Assembly: GCF_013299175.1 (NCBI RefSeq)
Contig: NZ_JAAFKF010000018.1
Coordinates: 1 to 46,349 of the forward strand
Direction of reading: 5' to 3'
Source: Sphaerotilus sp.
GTDB taxonomy: Bacteria; Pseudomonadota; Gammaproteobacteria; Burkholderiales; Burkholderiaceae_C
DNA length: 46,349 nt
Position numbers and translations under genes: made by a program. The notes under the pieces are model-generated. The model did no database searches and was not told the origin of the DNA. It worked only from the letters and a program-made list of their open reading frames with translations. Positions 34,035 through 42,398 of this stretch are shown piece after piece. Position 1 is the first letter of the stretch, and the number at the start of each line of letters is the position of its first letter.

Positions 34035-36392
34035 ATGGACCAGACCACGATCGATTTCTCTTCCGCGCCCGCCCGCCACCCTGGCCCCGGCGATGACGCC
34101 CTGACACTCGCGCACTACGCCGAGCGTGCCTATCTGGAATACGCGCTCAGCGTCGTCAAGGGCCGGGCACTCCCCGATGTGTGCGACGGACAGAAGCCCG
34201 TGCAGCGCCGCATCCTCTACGCGATGCAGCGCATGGGTCTGACCACCTCGCGCAGCACCAGCGGCCAGACCAGCGGCGCCCGGCCGGTCAAGAGTGCCCG
34301 TGTCGTCGGTGACGTGCTCGGCCGCTACCACCCGCACGGCGACACCGCGGCCTACGACGCGCTGGTCCGCATGGCGCAGGACTTCGCGCTGCGCTACCCG
34401 CTCATCGACGGCCAGGGCAACTTCGGTTCGCGCGATGGCGACGGCGCCGCGGCGATGCGCTACACCGAGGCGCGGCTGGCCCCGATCTCCCGCCTGCTGC
34501 TCGACGAGATCGACGAGGGCACGGTCGAGTTCATCCCCAACTACGACGGCTCGACCGAGGAGCCGCGCCAGTTGCCGGCCCGCTTGCCGTTCGTGCTGCT
34601 CAACGGTGCGTCCGGCATCGCGGTCGGGCTGGCCACGGAGATTCCCAGCCACAACCTGCGCGAGGTCTCGGCCGCCGTGGTGGCGCTGATCCGCGACGAG
34701 CACCTCGGCGACGACGCGCTGCACGCCCTGCTGCCCGGCCCGGACTACCCCGGTGGTGGCCAGCTCATCAGCAGCGAGAGCGACATCCGCGACGCCTACC
34801 GCACCGGCCGCGGCTCGCTCAAGGTGCGCGCCCGCTGGAAGATCGAGGATCTGGCGCGGGGGCAGTGGCAGTTGGTCGTCACCGAACTGCCGCCCGGCGC
34901 CAGCAGCCAGCGCGTGCTCGAAGAGATCGAGGAGCTGACCAACCCGAAGGTCAAGACCGGCAAGAAGGCGCTCACCCCCGAGCAGGTGCAGCTCAAGACG
35001 ACGGTGCTGTCGGTGCTCGATGGCGTGCGCGACGAGTCGAGCAAGGACGCGGCCGTGCGGCTGGTGTTCGAGCCGAAGAGCCGTGCCATCGACCAGCAGG
35101 AGCTGATCACCACGCTGCTGGCGCACACCAGTCTCGAAAGCTCCGCCCCGGTCAACCTCACCATGGTCGGCGCGGACGGCCGCCCGACGCAGAAGAGCCT
35201 GCGTCAGATGCTTGCCGAGTGGATCGGCTTCAGGCTCGCCACCGTGCGCCGACGCACCGAACACCGGCTGGCCCGCGTACACGACCGGATCCACATCCTC
35301 GAAGGGCGGCAGACGGTCCTGCTCAACCTCGACGAGGTGATCCGCATCATCCGCGAGAGCGACGAGCCGAAGGCGGCGTTGATCGAACGCTTCCGCTTGA
35401 GCGACCGGCAGGCCGAAGACATCCTGGAGATCCGCCTGCGCCAGCTCGCCCGTCTGGAGGCGATCAAGATCGAGCAGGAGCTGTCGGAGCTGCGCACCGA
35501 GCAGGGCAAGCTCGACGACATCCTCGGCAACCCGAATTCGCTGCGCCGGCTGGTCATCCGCGAGATCGAGGCCGACACCAAGCAGTTCGGCGACGACCGC
35601 CGCACGCTGATCCAGGCCGAGAAGAAAGCCGTCGCCGAGGTGAAGGTGATCGATGAGCCGGTGACGGTGGTGGTGAGCCAGAAGGGCTGGGTGCGGGCGC
35701 GTACCGGCCACGGGCATGACGCGGCGGGTTTCGCGTTCAAGGCGGGCGACGGGCTGTACGGGACGTTCGAGTGCCGCACGGTCGATCCGCTCATCGTCTG
35801 CGGCAGCAACGGGCGGGTGTATTCGGTGCCGGTCAGCGCCTTGCCGGGGGCGCGGGGCGATGGTGCGCCGATCACCTCGCTGGTCGAGATGGAGTCGGGC
35901 ACGCAGATCCTGCATTACCTGGCGGGGTCGGCCGACCGGCTGCTGCTGCTGGCCCACAGCGGCGGCACGGGCTTGCTGGCGAAACTCGGCGATCTCGTCA
36001 CGCGGCAGAAGGGCGGCAAGAGCTACCTCGCGCTGGAGGCGGGCGAGCAGTGGTTCCCGCCGGTCGCGGTGGAGCCGAAGCACACGCAGGTGGCCTGTTT
36101 GTCCGCAGGCGGGCGGTTGCTGGTGTTCGGGCTGGGTGAACTCAAGCACCAGCCCAACGGTGGTCGCGGGCTGACGCTGATGGAGGTCGATGCCGCCGAT
36201 CCGCTGCGCATGGTGGTGCCGTTTTCGACCGGATTGCGGGTCAGCGGTGTCGGGCGCGGCGCCAAGGCCCGCGACGAGGATTTGCGGCCGGCGGCGCTTG
36301 CTGCCTATGTGGGCCGGCGTGCGCGCAAGGGCCGCGCCATCGACACCACGATGAAGGTGCAGGCGATTTCTGCACCCTCGCCAGCAGTTTGA
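34035..36392 (+). CDS. parC: DNA topoisomerase IV subunit A
   Basis: DNA-cleaving subunit of topoisomerase IV, partner of ParE. The 785-aa product has the winged-helix cleavage domain with active-site Tyr143 in [10 protein letters not shown], the tower and coiled-coil arms, and a C-terminal beta-pinwheel that is shorter and more degenerate than that of GyrA. No GyrA box is seen. The quinolone-determining segment reads [12 protein letters not shown], with Thr104 where many enzymes have Ser. No ribosome-binding site precedes ATG 34035. The stop is followed by an AT-rich gap. Confidence 0.95.
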   Translation: MDQTTIDFSSAPARHPGPGDDALTLAHYAERAYLEYALSVVKGRALPDVCDGQKPVQRRILYAMQRMGLTTSRSTSGQTSGARPVKSARVVGDVLGRYHPHGDTAAYDALVRMAQDFALRYPLIDGQGNFGSRDGDGAAAMRYTEARLAPISRLLLDEIDEGTVEFIPNYDGSTEEPRQLPARLPFVLLNGASGIAVGLATEIPSHNLREVSAAVVALIRDEHLGDDALHALLPGPDYPGGGQLISSESDIRDAYRTGRGSLKVRARWKIEDLARGQWQLVVTELPPGASSQRVLEEIEELTNPKVKTGKKALTPEQVQLKTTVLSVLDGVRDESSKDAAVRLVFEPKSRAIDQQELITTLLAHTSLESSAPVNLTMVGADGRPTQKSLRQMLAEWIGFRLATVRRRTEHRLARVHDRIHILEGRQTVLLNLDEVIRIIRESDEPKAALIERFRLSDRQAEDILEIRLRQLARLEAIKIEQELSELRTEQGKLDDILGNPNSLRRLVIREIEADTKQFGDDRRTLIQAEKKAVAEVKVIDEPVTVVVSQKGWVRARTGHGHDAAGFAFKAGDGLYGTFECRTVDPLIVCGSNGRVYSVPVSALPGARGDGAPITSLVEMESGTQILHYLAGSADRLLLLAHSGGTGLLAKLGDLVTRQKGGKSYLALEAGEQWFPPVAVEPKHTQVACLSAGGRLLVFGLGELKHQPNGGRGLTLMEVDAADPLRMVVPFSTGLRVSGVGRGAKARDEDLRPAALAAYVGRRARKGRAIDTTMKVQAISAPSPAV

Positions 36393-36497
36393 TTAAGCGA
36401 GTACCACGATTGGGATGGATTTTGATATTACGGGCGCTGTAACTGATAAATCGCCGATTTGGTTAATCTTCGTTAAGGTGGTCTGTGTAGGCTGCTG

Positions 36498-36526
36498 TTG
36501 GTTTCACGCGCATTGTTGTGTTAAAT
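36498..36526 (+). promoter_or_regulatory. Putative sigma-70 promoter
   Basis: TTGGTT (36498-36503), a 17-nt spacer and TTAAAT (36521-36526). Transcription would start near 36533, ahead of the two hairpins. Confidence 0.45.
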
Positions 36527-36532
36527 TCGTAA

Positions 36533-36631
36533 CTGTCGTGAATTTAGTTTGATTCTCCAGTTCCCCCGCACCGTGCCACTCCGGTGGCGCGGGCTTTCAG
36601 GCCCGGCCCATTTTGGTCGGGCCTTCTTTTT
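36533..36631 (+). ncRNA. Candidate small RNA ending in a strong terminator
   Basis: About 99 nt from the predicted start to the T tract. The 5' part is AT-rich and probably unpaired, followed by a hairpin at 36571-36592 (9 bp, one G-U, TCCG loop) and the terminator hairpin. No reading frame of note and no known family recognised. It could instead be just the parC 3' end with two hairpins. Confidence 0.4.
36599..36631 (+). terminator. Strong intrinsic terminator
   Basis: AGGCCCGGCC and GGTCGGGCCT form a 10-bp stem (one G-U pair) with a CATTTT loop, followed by TCTTTTT. It stops parC or the candidate small RNA before the response-regulator operon. Confidence 0.88.
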
Positions 36632-36708
36632 GTTTCAAACTAAGGCCGCCTTCATTCCCAGCCGGTACCATCGGGGCATTCACCGAGACTGAGGGATATT
36701 TTCAAATC

Positions 36709-37428
36709 ATGCGATTGCTGCTGGCGGAAGACGACCCCTTGCTGGGCGATGGTTTGCGCGCCGGGTTGAAAGCCCTGGGCTTCCAGGTCGATTGGGTGCG
36801 CGATGGGGTGGCCGCCGAACGGGAGCTGCTGAACCAGACCTACACCGCGGCAATCCTCGATCTGGGCCTGCCCCGCGTCGATGGCATGGACGTGCTGCAC
36901 AACCTGCGCACCCGCGGCGTGGCGACCCCCGTGCTGGTGCTGACGGCGCGCGACGCCGTGCCCCAGCGCATCCAGGCGCTCGACCTCGGGGCAGACGATT
37001 ACGTGGTCAAGCCCGTCGATCTGCATGAACTTGCCGCCCGCCTGCGCGCTCTGGTGCGCCGCTCGCATGGACAGGCCCAGGACCGCCTGAGCTGCAACGG
37101 CGTCGATCTGCAACCCGCGTCCCGTGAAGTCTGGGCGGACGGCGAGGTGGTCAAGCTCTCCAGCCGCGAGTTCAGCCTGCTGCATGTGCTGATGCTGCGC
37201 CCCGGCCGGGTGCTCACCCGCGAGCAGCTCGAAAACCACCTCTACGGCTGGGGCGAGGAAGTCGGCAGCAACACCATCGAGGTCCACGTCCACCACCTGC
37301 GGCGCAAGCTCGGCTCCCACCGCATCCGCACCGTGCGCGGTGTCGGCTACGCGTTTGCCGCCCAGTCCAGCCCGGCAGGCACGGGCGACACCGTCACCGG
37401 CACCGACAGCGGTCTCGCACCGCTGTGA
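36709..37428 (+). CDS. OmpR-family response regulator, QseB/PmrA-like
   Basis: 239-aa transcription regulator. The receiver domain has E7/D8/D9, phospho-acceptor D51 in AAILDLGLPRVDGMDVL and the Lys in DDYVVKPVD. The C-terminal winged helix contains LSSREFSLLHVLMLRPGRVL and IEVHVHHLRRKLG, close to QseB/PmrA/BasR. A poorly conserved tail of about 20 residues follows. Start ATG 36709 matches MRLLLAEDD of the family. Its TGA overlaps the GTG start of the kinase (GTGA). Confidence 0.93.
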   Translation: MRLLLAEDDPLLGDGLRAGLKALGFQVDWVRDGVAAERELLNQTYTAAILDLGLPRVDGMDVLHNLRTRGVATPVLVLTARDAVPQRIQALDLGADDYVVKPVDLHELAARLRALVRRSHGQAQDRLSCNGVDLQPASREVWADGEVVKLSSREFSLLHVLMLRPGRVLTREQLENHLYGWGEEVGSNTIEVHVHHLRRKLGSHRIRTVRGVGYAFAAQSSPAGTGDTVTGTDSGLAPL

Positions 37429-38882
37429 CCACCCGCGTGGCCAGCAGCTCGCTGCGCACGCGGCTGCTGCGGCGGGTGCTGGCGGGAGTGTCGCTGCTGT
37501 GGTTGCTGGCGGCGGTGCTGGCCTGGGCCGACACGCGCCGCGAACTCGATGACCTGCTTGACGGCCACCTGGCGCAGTCGGCGGCGCTGCTGGTGGCGCT
37601 GCAGTTGCAGGACGGTGGCGAAGTGCTGCTGCCGCCGGCCAACAACCTGCACCGGTACTCGCCGCGGGTGGCCTTCCAGGTCTGGCGAGCGGGCCAGCTC
37701 GACCTGCACTCGTGGAACGCGCCGGCCGAGCCGCTGGCGCCCCTGCAACCCGGTTTCCACGCCACACGGCTGGCCGGACGGGACTGGCGTGTCTTCGCGG
37801 CGCGGCCCAGCCAGTCCGACGTGATCGTGCTGGTCGGCGAGCTGAGCTATTCGCGGGCCGAGATCCTCCAGGCGGTGCTGCGCAGCTCGCTCCTGCCGTT
37901 GCTGGTGGCGCTGCCGCTGCTGGGGTTGAGCGTGTGGTGGGCGGTGCGGCTCGGGCTGGTGCCGCTGGACCGGCTCGGCAAGGAGCTGGCGGGCCGCGAC
38001 CCGGCCGCGCTCGACCCCATCCAGATGCACGACGCCCCCACCGAGCTGCTGCCCCTGGTGAGCGCCCTCAACGAGCTGTTCGACCGGACGACCGCGCTGC
38101 TGGCGTCCGAGCGCCGCTTCACCGCCGACGCCGCGCACGAGCTGCGCACGCCGATCGCCGGCATCCGCGCCCAGGCGCAGGCGGCGCTGGCCGTCCACGA
38201 CCCGGCTGCGCGCCGCCATGCGCTCCAGGCCACGCTGGTCGGCTGCGACCGGGCCACGCGGCTGGTGCAGCAGTTGCTCACGCTGGCCCGCCTGGAGGCC
38301 GAGCCGCAGGCGCGCCTGGGCCATGTCGATCTGGTGGTGCTGGCGCGGGACGAAGTGGTCGAGATCGCCTCGTGCGCCTTCGACGAAGGGCAGGAGCTGC
38401 AGCTCGACGCGCCGGAGGACGTGGGCTGGCTGCAGGTGCGGGCCGAACCGACGCTGCTGGCAGTGCTGCTGCGTAACCTGATCGACAACGCGCTGCGCTA
38501 CAGCCCGCGGGGGGCGACGGTGCGTGTTTCCGTGGTGCCGGTGATGCCGGACTGGGTGATGCTGGTGGTCGAGGACAGCGGCCCCGGCTTGCCGCCCGAA
38601 CACCTGGCGCGGCTGGGCGAACGCTTCTTCCGCGCGCTGGGCAACGAGCGGCCGGGCAGCGGCCTGGGCTGGTCCATCGTGCGCCGCATCGCGCTGGCGC
38701 TGCACCTGTCGGTGGAGGTGGACCGCTCGCCGGAGCTGGGCGGCCTGCGGGTGCAAGTGGGCATGCGGCTGGCGGGTTCCGACCCCGACGAGCCGACCGA
38801 CACCGCGCCTCAGGGTGTGGCGGCGCCTGCGTCCGCCGCCCTGTCGCCCGCCAGATCCACAGCGTCCCGGTCCCAGACATAG
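37425..38882 (+). CDS. Sensor histidine kinase, QseC/PmrB-like
   Basis: Membrane sensor of 485 aa, partner of the upstream regulator. It has a first membrane helix (about 15-34), a periplasmic sensor region (about 35-150), a second helix (about 152-175), and HisKA with FTADAAHELRTPIAG (His238). The HATPase_c domain has NLIDNALRYSP, VVEDSGPGL and GSGLGWSIVRRI. It starts with GTG inside the regulator stop. The last 30 residues or so extend past the ATPase domain and are Ala/Ser/Pro-rich; they overlap a convergent minus-strand gene by 73 bp. Confidence 0.92.
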   Translation: MTTRVASSSLRTRLLRRVLAGVSLLWLLAAVLAWADTRRELDDLLDGHLAQSAALLVALQLQDGGEVLLPPANNLHRYSPRVAFQVWRAGQLDLHSWNAPAEPLAPLQPGFHATRLAGRDWRVFAARPSQSDVIVLVGELSYSRAEILQAVLRSSLLPLLVALPLLGLSVWWAVRLGLVPLDRLGKELAGRDPAALDPIQMHDAPTELLPLVSALNELFDRTTALLASERRFTADAAHELRTPIAGIRAQAQAALAVHDPAARRHALQATLVGCDRATRLVQQLLTLARLEAEPQARLGHVDLVVLARDEVVEIASCAFDEGQELQLDAPEDVGWLQVRAEPTLLAVLLRNLIDNALRYSPRGATVRVSVVPVMPDWVMLVVEDSGPGLPPEHLARLGERFFRALGNERPGSGLGWSIVRRIALALHLSVEVDRSPELGGLRVQVGMRLAGSDPDEPTDTAPQGVAAPASAALSPARSTASRSQT

Positions 38883-39634
38883 CGGCACAGCGTCTTGCTT
38901 TCGGGCAGCAGGTAGATCACCTGGGTGGACTCGGTCGGCGGTGGCGCAGTGTCGGCGTGGTCGCTCTGTGCCCAGACCGGGCGCAGGCTGCGGCCCTGCG
39001 GCGTGCGCGCAAAGGCCCGCAGGCGGCGATCGAGCGTGGCCGCATCGCCCGGATCGAACCGCTCCCACAGCAGGTCCACCGGCAGCCCGTCGATCAGGCG
39101 GATCAGCGTCGCCCCCTCGTCGCGCAGCAGCACCAGCACGGCGTCCTGGTCACGGATCTGGTCGCGCAGCCGCTGCCATTCGTCGAACAGCATGGGCTGC
39201 ATGTCCGCCAGGTACACCCCGGACTGCGAGAGCGCATCCGTCCAGGCCGCCAGATCACTGGTGTTGATGGCGCTGGCCAGCCAGCGGTGGCGCTTGCGGC
39301 CCAGCGGCAGCAGCATCACGTGGCGCTCGCCCGGCCCGAGCGCCTGGTCGAAGTGGGCACGGGCCTGCGCGAGCACCATGGCCCGCGAGCCTTCCCCCTC
39401 GATCAACCGGTGCAGCACGTATTCGTCGGCGACGCGCAGCCGGGCGATGGAGGGCAGCGTGTCCACGTCGGCCAGCCGCAGCGCCGCCAGCGCAGCGGAG
39501 AGGGCCGCACCGCCACTGCCGCCGGCGCTGGCCGAGGCCTGGCTGTGCGCTGTCCAGCCCGCGCCCAGCAACTGCGCCTGGCAGCCCCGCATCCGCAGCT
39601 CCAGCAGCAGCTCAGACCGCCAGCGCAGCGACAC
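38810..39634 (-). CDS. Uncharacterised protein, possibly GspL/MshI-like cytoplasmic domain
   Basis: 274 aa, starting with GTG 39634 inside the end of the upstream ATPase gene (23-bp overlap); an ATG at 39592 is the alternative. No signal peptide or membrane helix. Strand patterns such as SELLLELRMRGCQAQLLGAG and HVMLLPLGRKRHRWLASAIN, followed by LSQSGVYLADMQPML, recall the actin-like cytoplasmic domains of GspL/MshI/PilM, but this is weak. Pairing with a GspE-like ATPase supports the idea, since GspL binds GspE. The 3' end overlaps the convergent kinase gene by 73 bp. Confidence 0.5.
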   Translation of the reverse strand: MSLRWRSELLLELRMRGCQAQLLGAGWTAHSQASASAGGSGGAALSAALAALRLADVDTLPSIARLRVADEYVLHRLIEGEGSRAMVLAQARAHFDQALGPGERHVMLLPLGRKRHRWLASAINTSDLAAWTDALSQSGVYLADMQPMLFDEWQRLRDQIRDQDAVLVLLRDEGATLIRLIDGLPVDLLWERFDPGDAATLDRRLRAFARTPQGRSLRPVWAQSDHADTAPPPTESTQVIYLLPESKTLCRYVWDRDAVDLAGDRAADAGAATP

Positions 39635-41207
39635 GTTGCGCTTCCTCCCGCGACACCAGCCCGGCGGTGACCCAGTCGAGCGCGGCGTCGTGCAGGCCGG
39701 TGTAGCCGTCCCGTGCCGCGGCGGCGTTCCATGCCTGCGGCGAGGCGTGCGTGGCGAGCAGGTCGGCCAGCAGCGGCGTCACGGTCAGCCAGCGGCTCAC
39801 CACCTGCCGGCCGATCTGCCCGGTGTGGTCGCAGTCCGCGCAGCCTGCGCCGCGCACCGAGGGCGGCTGCCCGGCCCGTGCCGGCGCCACCGGGCGGCTG
39901 CACGACGGGCAATTCAGGCGCAGCAGACTCTGCATCAGCACCCCGCGCAGCGCACTCGCCAGCAGCGGTGCCGGCCAGCCCTGGCGCTCCAGCCGCACCA
40001 GCGCCGACCACGGGTCCGGCGCCGCCACGCACAGCACCACCGGCCGGCCCCGCAGCACCTCGTCGGCCAGCCGCACCGCCGACACCGGCCCGTCCAGCTC
40101 GTCGATGAGCAGGAGATCCAGATCCTGCGCGAAGGCCGCGTCCAGCACGTCCGGGGTCGGTTGCGGCAACAGCAGCACCCGCTGGCCGGCCGCTGTCCGC
40201 TCGCGGGCCAGCGCCTGCAGCGTCTCGGACTTGCCTGCACCAGGCGGCGACACCAGCAGCCACAGGCCATGTGCGCGTTGCAGGGCGCTGCGCAGCCGGT
40301 CGAGCGTGGAGCTGTCGTGGCCGAGCGCGTCGAGGCTGGGGGTGTGGTCCGCCGCAACGTGCGTCGGCAGGCGCAGCACGGCCGCCCGTTCGGTGCGCCC
40401 GTCCGCCGTGTCGCGGGACAGCACGGTGATCTGTGCCGTCAACTGCCGTCCGGCGTGGACGACCGGCAGGTGCCCGTCCCGCGTCGCCGCCGACTGCAGT
40501 GCGTCGAACACGGCGTTGAACGACGGTGCCGATGCGTCAAGATCGGCGGCGGCGGCGGCGGGGGGCGGTGCGCGGTGCAGCACGCCTTCGACGCGCATCC
40601 GCCATGTGCCAGGTGCCTCGCGGCCGGTTTCCCCCGCTTCAGCCTGCAGCCAGTGGACATGGGTGGCGCGGGCGCTCAGGGCCTGGCGCAGCACGCCGTT
40701 GATGTGGCGCAGCGCGTCCGATTCGGCCGGCACGTCACGACCGGGCCGGCGCACGCCCGTGTGGCGGGCCTCGTCGGCGAGGCGGGTGTGCTCGATGCGG
40801 TCCACGAAGCCGAGCAGTGCCTGTACTGGCGTGACATACCAGCGCGTGCGCGGGTGGCCGGCGTCGCGCAGGCGGGCTTCGAGCCAGAGGCGGTGGTCGC
40901 GGTCGAAGGGGTCGGCCAGCACCAGGGCGACCGCGCCATCCGCTGCCCGCAAGGCCACGCACAGGCGCTGTCGGCTGACCTCCAGGGGAATCAGGCGGGT
41001 ATCGACCTGCGCGACCGTGGCCCGGCTCAGCTCGGCCGGGGGCATGCCGCTGGCGAGTCCCAGCCAGTCGCGGAAGGCGCTGTCCTGCGCGGACGGCGGC
41101 ACGGGGCGGTGGGTGTCGGCGCTGTAACGCCGCATCAGGCGCTGGACGACCCGTTCGGCCTGTTCCTGCGCCAGTGCTCTGGTCTGTTCCTGCTCGCTCT
41201 CGCTCAT
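39612..41207 (-). CDS. GspE/PilB-type secretion ATPase, degenerate
   Basis: 531-aa protein of the type II secretion/type IV pilus ATPase superfamily. An N-terminal GspE-N-like region (about 40-130) is followed by a core with Walker A SPPGAGKSETL and a C-terminal four-Cys cluster, CPSC and CADCDHTGQIG, as in GspE/PilB. Other motifs are eroded: the Walker B region reads LLLIDELDG rather than the usual GEIRD-ET, and the His-box (usually TLHTNDA) is AAPDPWSAL. It may be a low-activity or regulatory ATPase. No other secretion or pilus gene lies in the window apart from the possible partner downstream. It starts 7 bp after dsbB. Confidence 0.75.
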   Translation of the reverse strand: MSESEQEQTRALAQEQAERVVQRLMRRYSADTHRPVPPSAQDSAFRDWLGLASGMPPAELSRATVAQVDTRLIPLEVSRQRLCVALRAADGAVALVLADPFDRDHRLWLEARLRDAGHPRTRWYVTPVQALLGFVDRIEHTRLADEARHTGVRRPGRDVPAESDALRHINGVLRQALSARATHVHWLQAEAGETGREAPGTWRMRVEGVLHRAPPPAAAAADLDASAPSFNAVFDALQSAATRDGHLPVVHAGRQLTAQITVLSRDTADGRTERAAVLRLPTHVAADHTPSLDALGHDSSTLDRLRSALQRAHGLWLLVSPPGAGKSETLQALARERTAAGQRVLLLPQPTPDVLDAAFAQDLDLLLIDELDGPVSAVRLADEVLRGRPVVLCVAAPDPWSALVRLERQGWPAPLLASALRGVLMQSLLRLNCPSCSRPVAPARAGQPPSVRGAGCADCDHTGQIGRQVVSRWLTVTPLLADLLATHASPQAWNAAAARDGYTGLHDAALDWVTAGLVSREEAQRVAALAV

Positions 41208-41214
41208 GGCGCCA

Positions 41215-41784
41215 TTAAGCCCCAGTCTGGCGGCCCGCAACGCCCCGTGCCCACGGGTCCGCATCCCCAGGCTCCGGGGCAAGGACGGCCCACACCAGCC
41301 CGGCCGACAGCCCCGCCACCAGCCCGAACAGCGCCGCACTCCACAGCTCGAACGGCACGCCCAGCAGCGACACCGCCGCGTCCGCGCACGACGAGCGCAC
41401 CTCGAACACCTCGGGTTGCCACGCATCCAGCCCGAGGCCCGAGACGATCCGGTCGGCCAGCGTCATGTCACAGGAGGGCAGCTTGGCGGCGACCAGGTTC
41501 TGGTAGAGCGCCGCGGCGACCCCCGCCAGCCCGAGTGCGGCCATCAGCACCGCGGACAGCGCCGTCGAGACACGCCCCGCGCTTCTGGCCGGCAGTGCGG
41601 CGGCCAGCAAGGCCACGGCGGCGATCGCCAGGTACAGGATGCGCTGCAGGATGCACCACGGGCACGGCTCCATCCCGTGGACATGCTGCGCGTAGAGCGC
41701 GCCACCCACGCTGGCCAGACACGCCAGCGCGACCAGCGCCAGGGCGAGCCGGGTGTGGCGCTGCAACAGGCGGATCGGGGTCAT
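41215..41784 (-). CDS. dsbB: Disulfide bond formation protein B
   Basis: Inner-membrane quinone reductase that reoxidises periplasmic DsbA. The 189-aa product has four membrane helices, the first catalytic pair C41-x2-C44 in EPCPWCILQRI, and the second periplasmic pair C105 (PSCD) and C133 (SSCADA), followed by GVPFELWS. Start ATG 41784 overlaps the ridA stop (ATGA). The terminal 25 residues after the last helix are variable. Confidence 0.93.
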   Translation of the reverse strand: MTPIRLLQRHTRLALALVALACLASVGGALYAQHVHGMEPCPWCILQRILYLAIAAVALLAAALPARSAGRVSTALSAVLMAALGLAGVAAALYQNLVAAKLPSCDMTLADRIVSGLGLDAWQPEVFEVRSSCADAAVSLLGVPFELWSAALFGLVAGLSAGLVWAVLAPEPGDADPWARGVAGRQTGA

Positions 41785-42248
41785 TCGGTGTCGGCGATCT
41801 CGGCGATCAGCTCGATCTCGACGCAGGCGCCCAGCGGAATCTGCGCCACACCGAAGGCGCTGCGGGCGTGGGCGCCGATCTGGTCGCCGAAGACCTGCGC
41901 GAAGAGCTGCGACGCGCCGTTGGTGACGAGGTGCTGCTCGGTGTAGTCGCCGGTGCTGTTGACCAGGCTCATCACCTTGACGATGCGGCGCACGCGGCCC
42001 AGATCGCCCACGGCGGCTTGCAGCGTGCCGAGCAGGTCGATGGCGATGGCGCGGGCGGCCTGCTGCCCCTCTGCGGTGGTCATGGTCTTGCCGAGCTGGC
42101 CGACCCAGGGCTGGCCGTCGCGCTTGGCGATGTGGCCGGACAGGAAGACCAGGTTGCCGGTCTGCACGAAGGGCACGTAGGCAGCGGCGGGGATGGCCAC
42201 GGGCGGCAGCGTGATGCCCAGGTCCTGGAGGCGTTCGGAGATGTTCAT
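41781..42248 (-). CDS. RidA-family (YjgF) protein
   Basis: 155-aa RidA/YjgF-fold protein. The core has GNLVFLSGHIAKRDGQPW, TTAEGQQAARAIAIDLLG and the conserved Arg in HARSAFGVAQIPLGACVEIEL. RidA itself hydrolyses reactive enamines from PLP enzymes. This is the longer subgroup found in many proteobacteria, whose function is less sure; it has an N-terminal extension (MNISERLQDLGITLPP). First gene of a minus-strand run ridA-dsbB-ATPase, divergent from comEC. Confidence 0.88.
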   Translation of the reverse strand: MNISERLQDLGITLPPVAIPAAAYVPFVQTGNLVFLSGHIAKRDGQPWVGQLGKTMTTAEGQQAARAIAIDLLGTLQAAVGDLGRVRRIVKVMSLVNSTGDYTEQHLVTNGASQLFAQVFGDQIGAHARSAFGVAQIPLGACVEIELIAEIADTE

Positions 42249-42354
42249 GGCAGTGGGGAAGAGGAAGGGAATGGAATGGAATGCTGAAAATGAAAAAAAC
42301 TACAGTGGCCATGGTGTGCCATCTGCACGATCCTACACTGGTCGCAGCTCAATC

Positions 42355-42384
42355 GAACTGAGCGGAACTGAGCGGAACTGAGCG
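42355..42384. repeat. Three tandem copies of GAACTGAGCG
   Basis: A 10-bp unit repeated three times, 15 bp before the comEC start, in the 150-bp ridA-comEC divergent gap. The ten-base period equals one helical turn, so it could be a repeated protein-binding site or a slippage product. Confidence 0.8.
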
Positions 42385-42398
42385 GAAGGGCAGGACGG

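Larger units (their letters stand above)
36393..36708. other. AT-rich intergenic region after parC
   Basis: 316 bp, clearly AT-richer than its surroundings up to about 36555. It contains direct repeats of GTTAA ten bases apart (36462-36466 and 36472-36476), a promoter-like pair (TTGGTT, 17 nt, TTAAAT at 36498-36526) and two successive hairpins, the second with a T tract. The last 75 bp lead into the response-regulator gene, with GAGGGA about 12 nt before its ATG. Confidence 0.6.

Noticed and set aside
32631-36149. Minus-strand open frame of about 1170 codons opposite parC
   Set aside because: Low-complexity His/Arg/Gln-rich translation in the antisense frame of a well-conserved gene; an artefact of high GC.
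38925-42287. Plus-strand open frame of about 1120 codons opposite ridA, dsbB and the ATPase
   Set aside because: Antisense to genes with clear family motifs; composition is that of a shadow frame.
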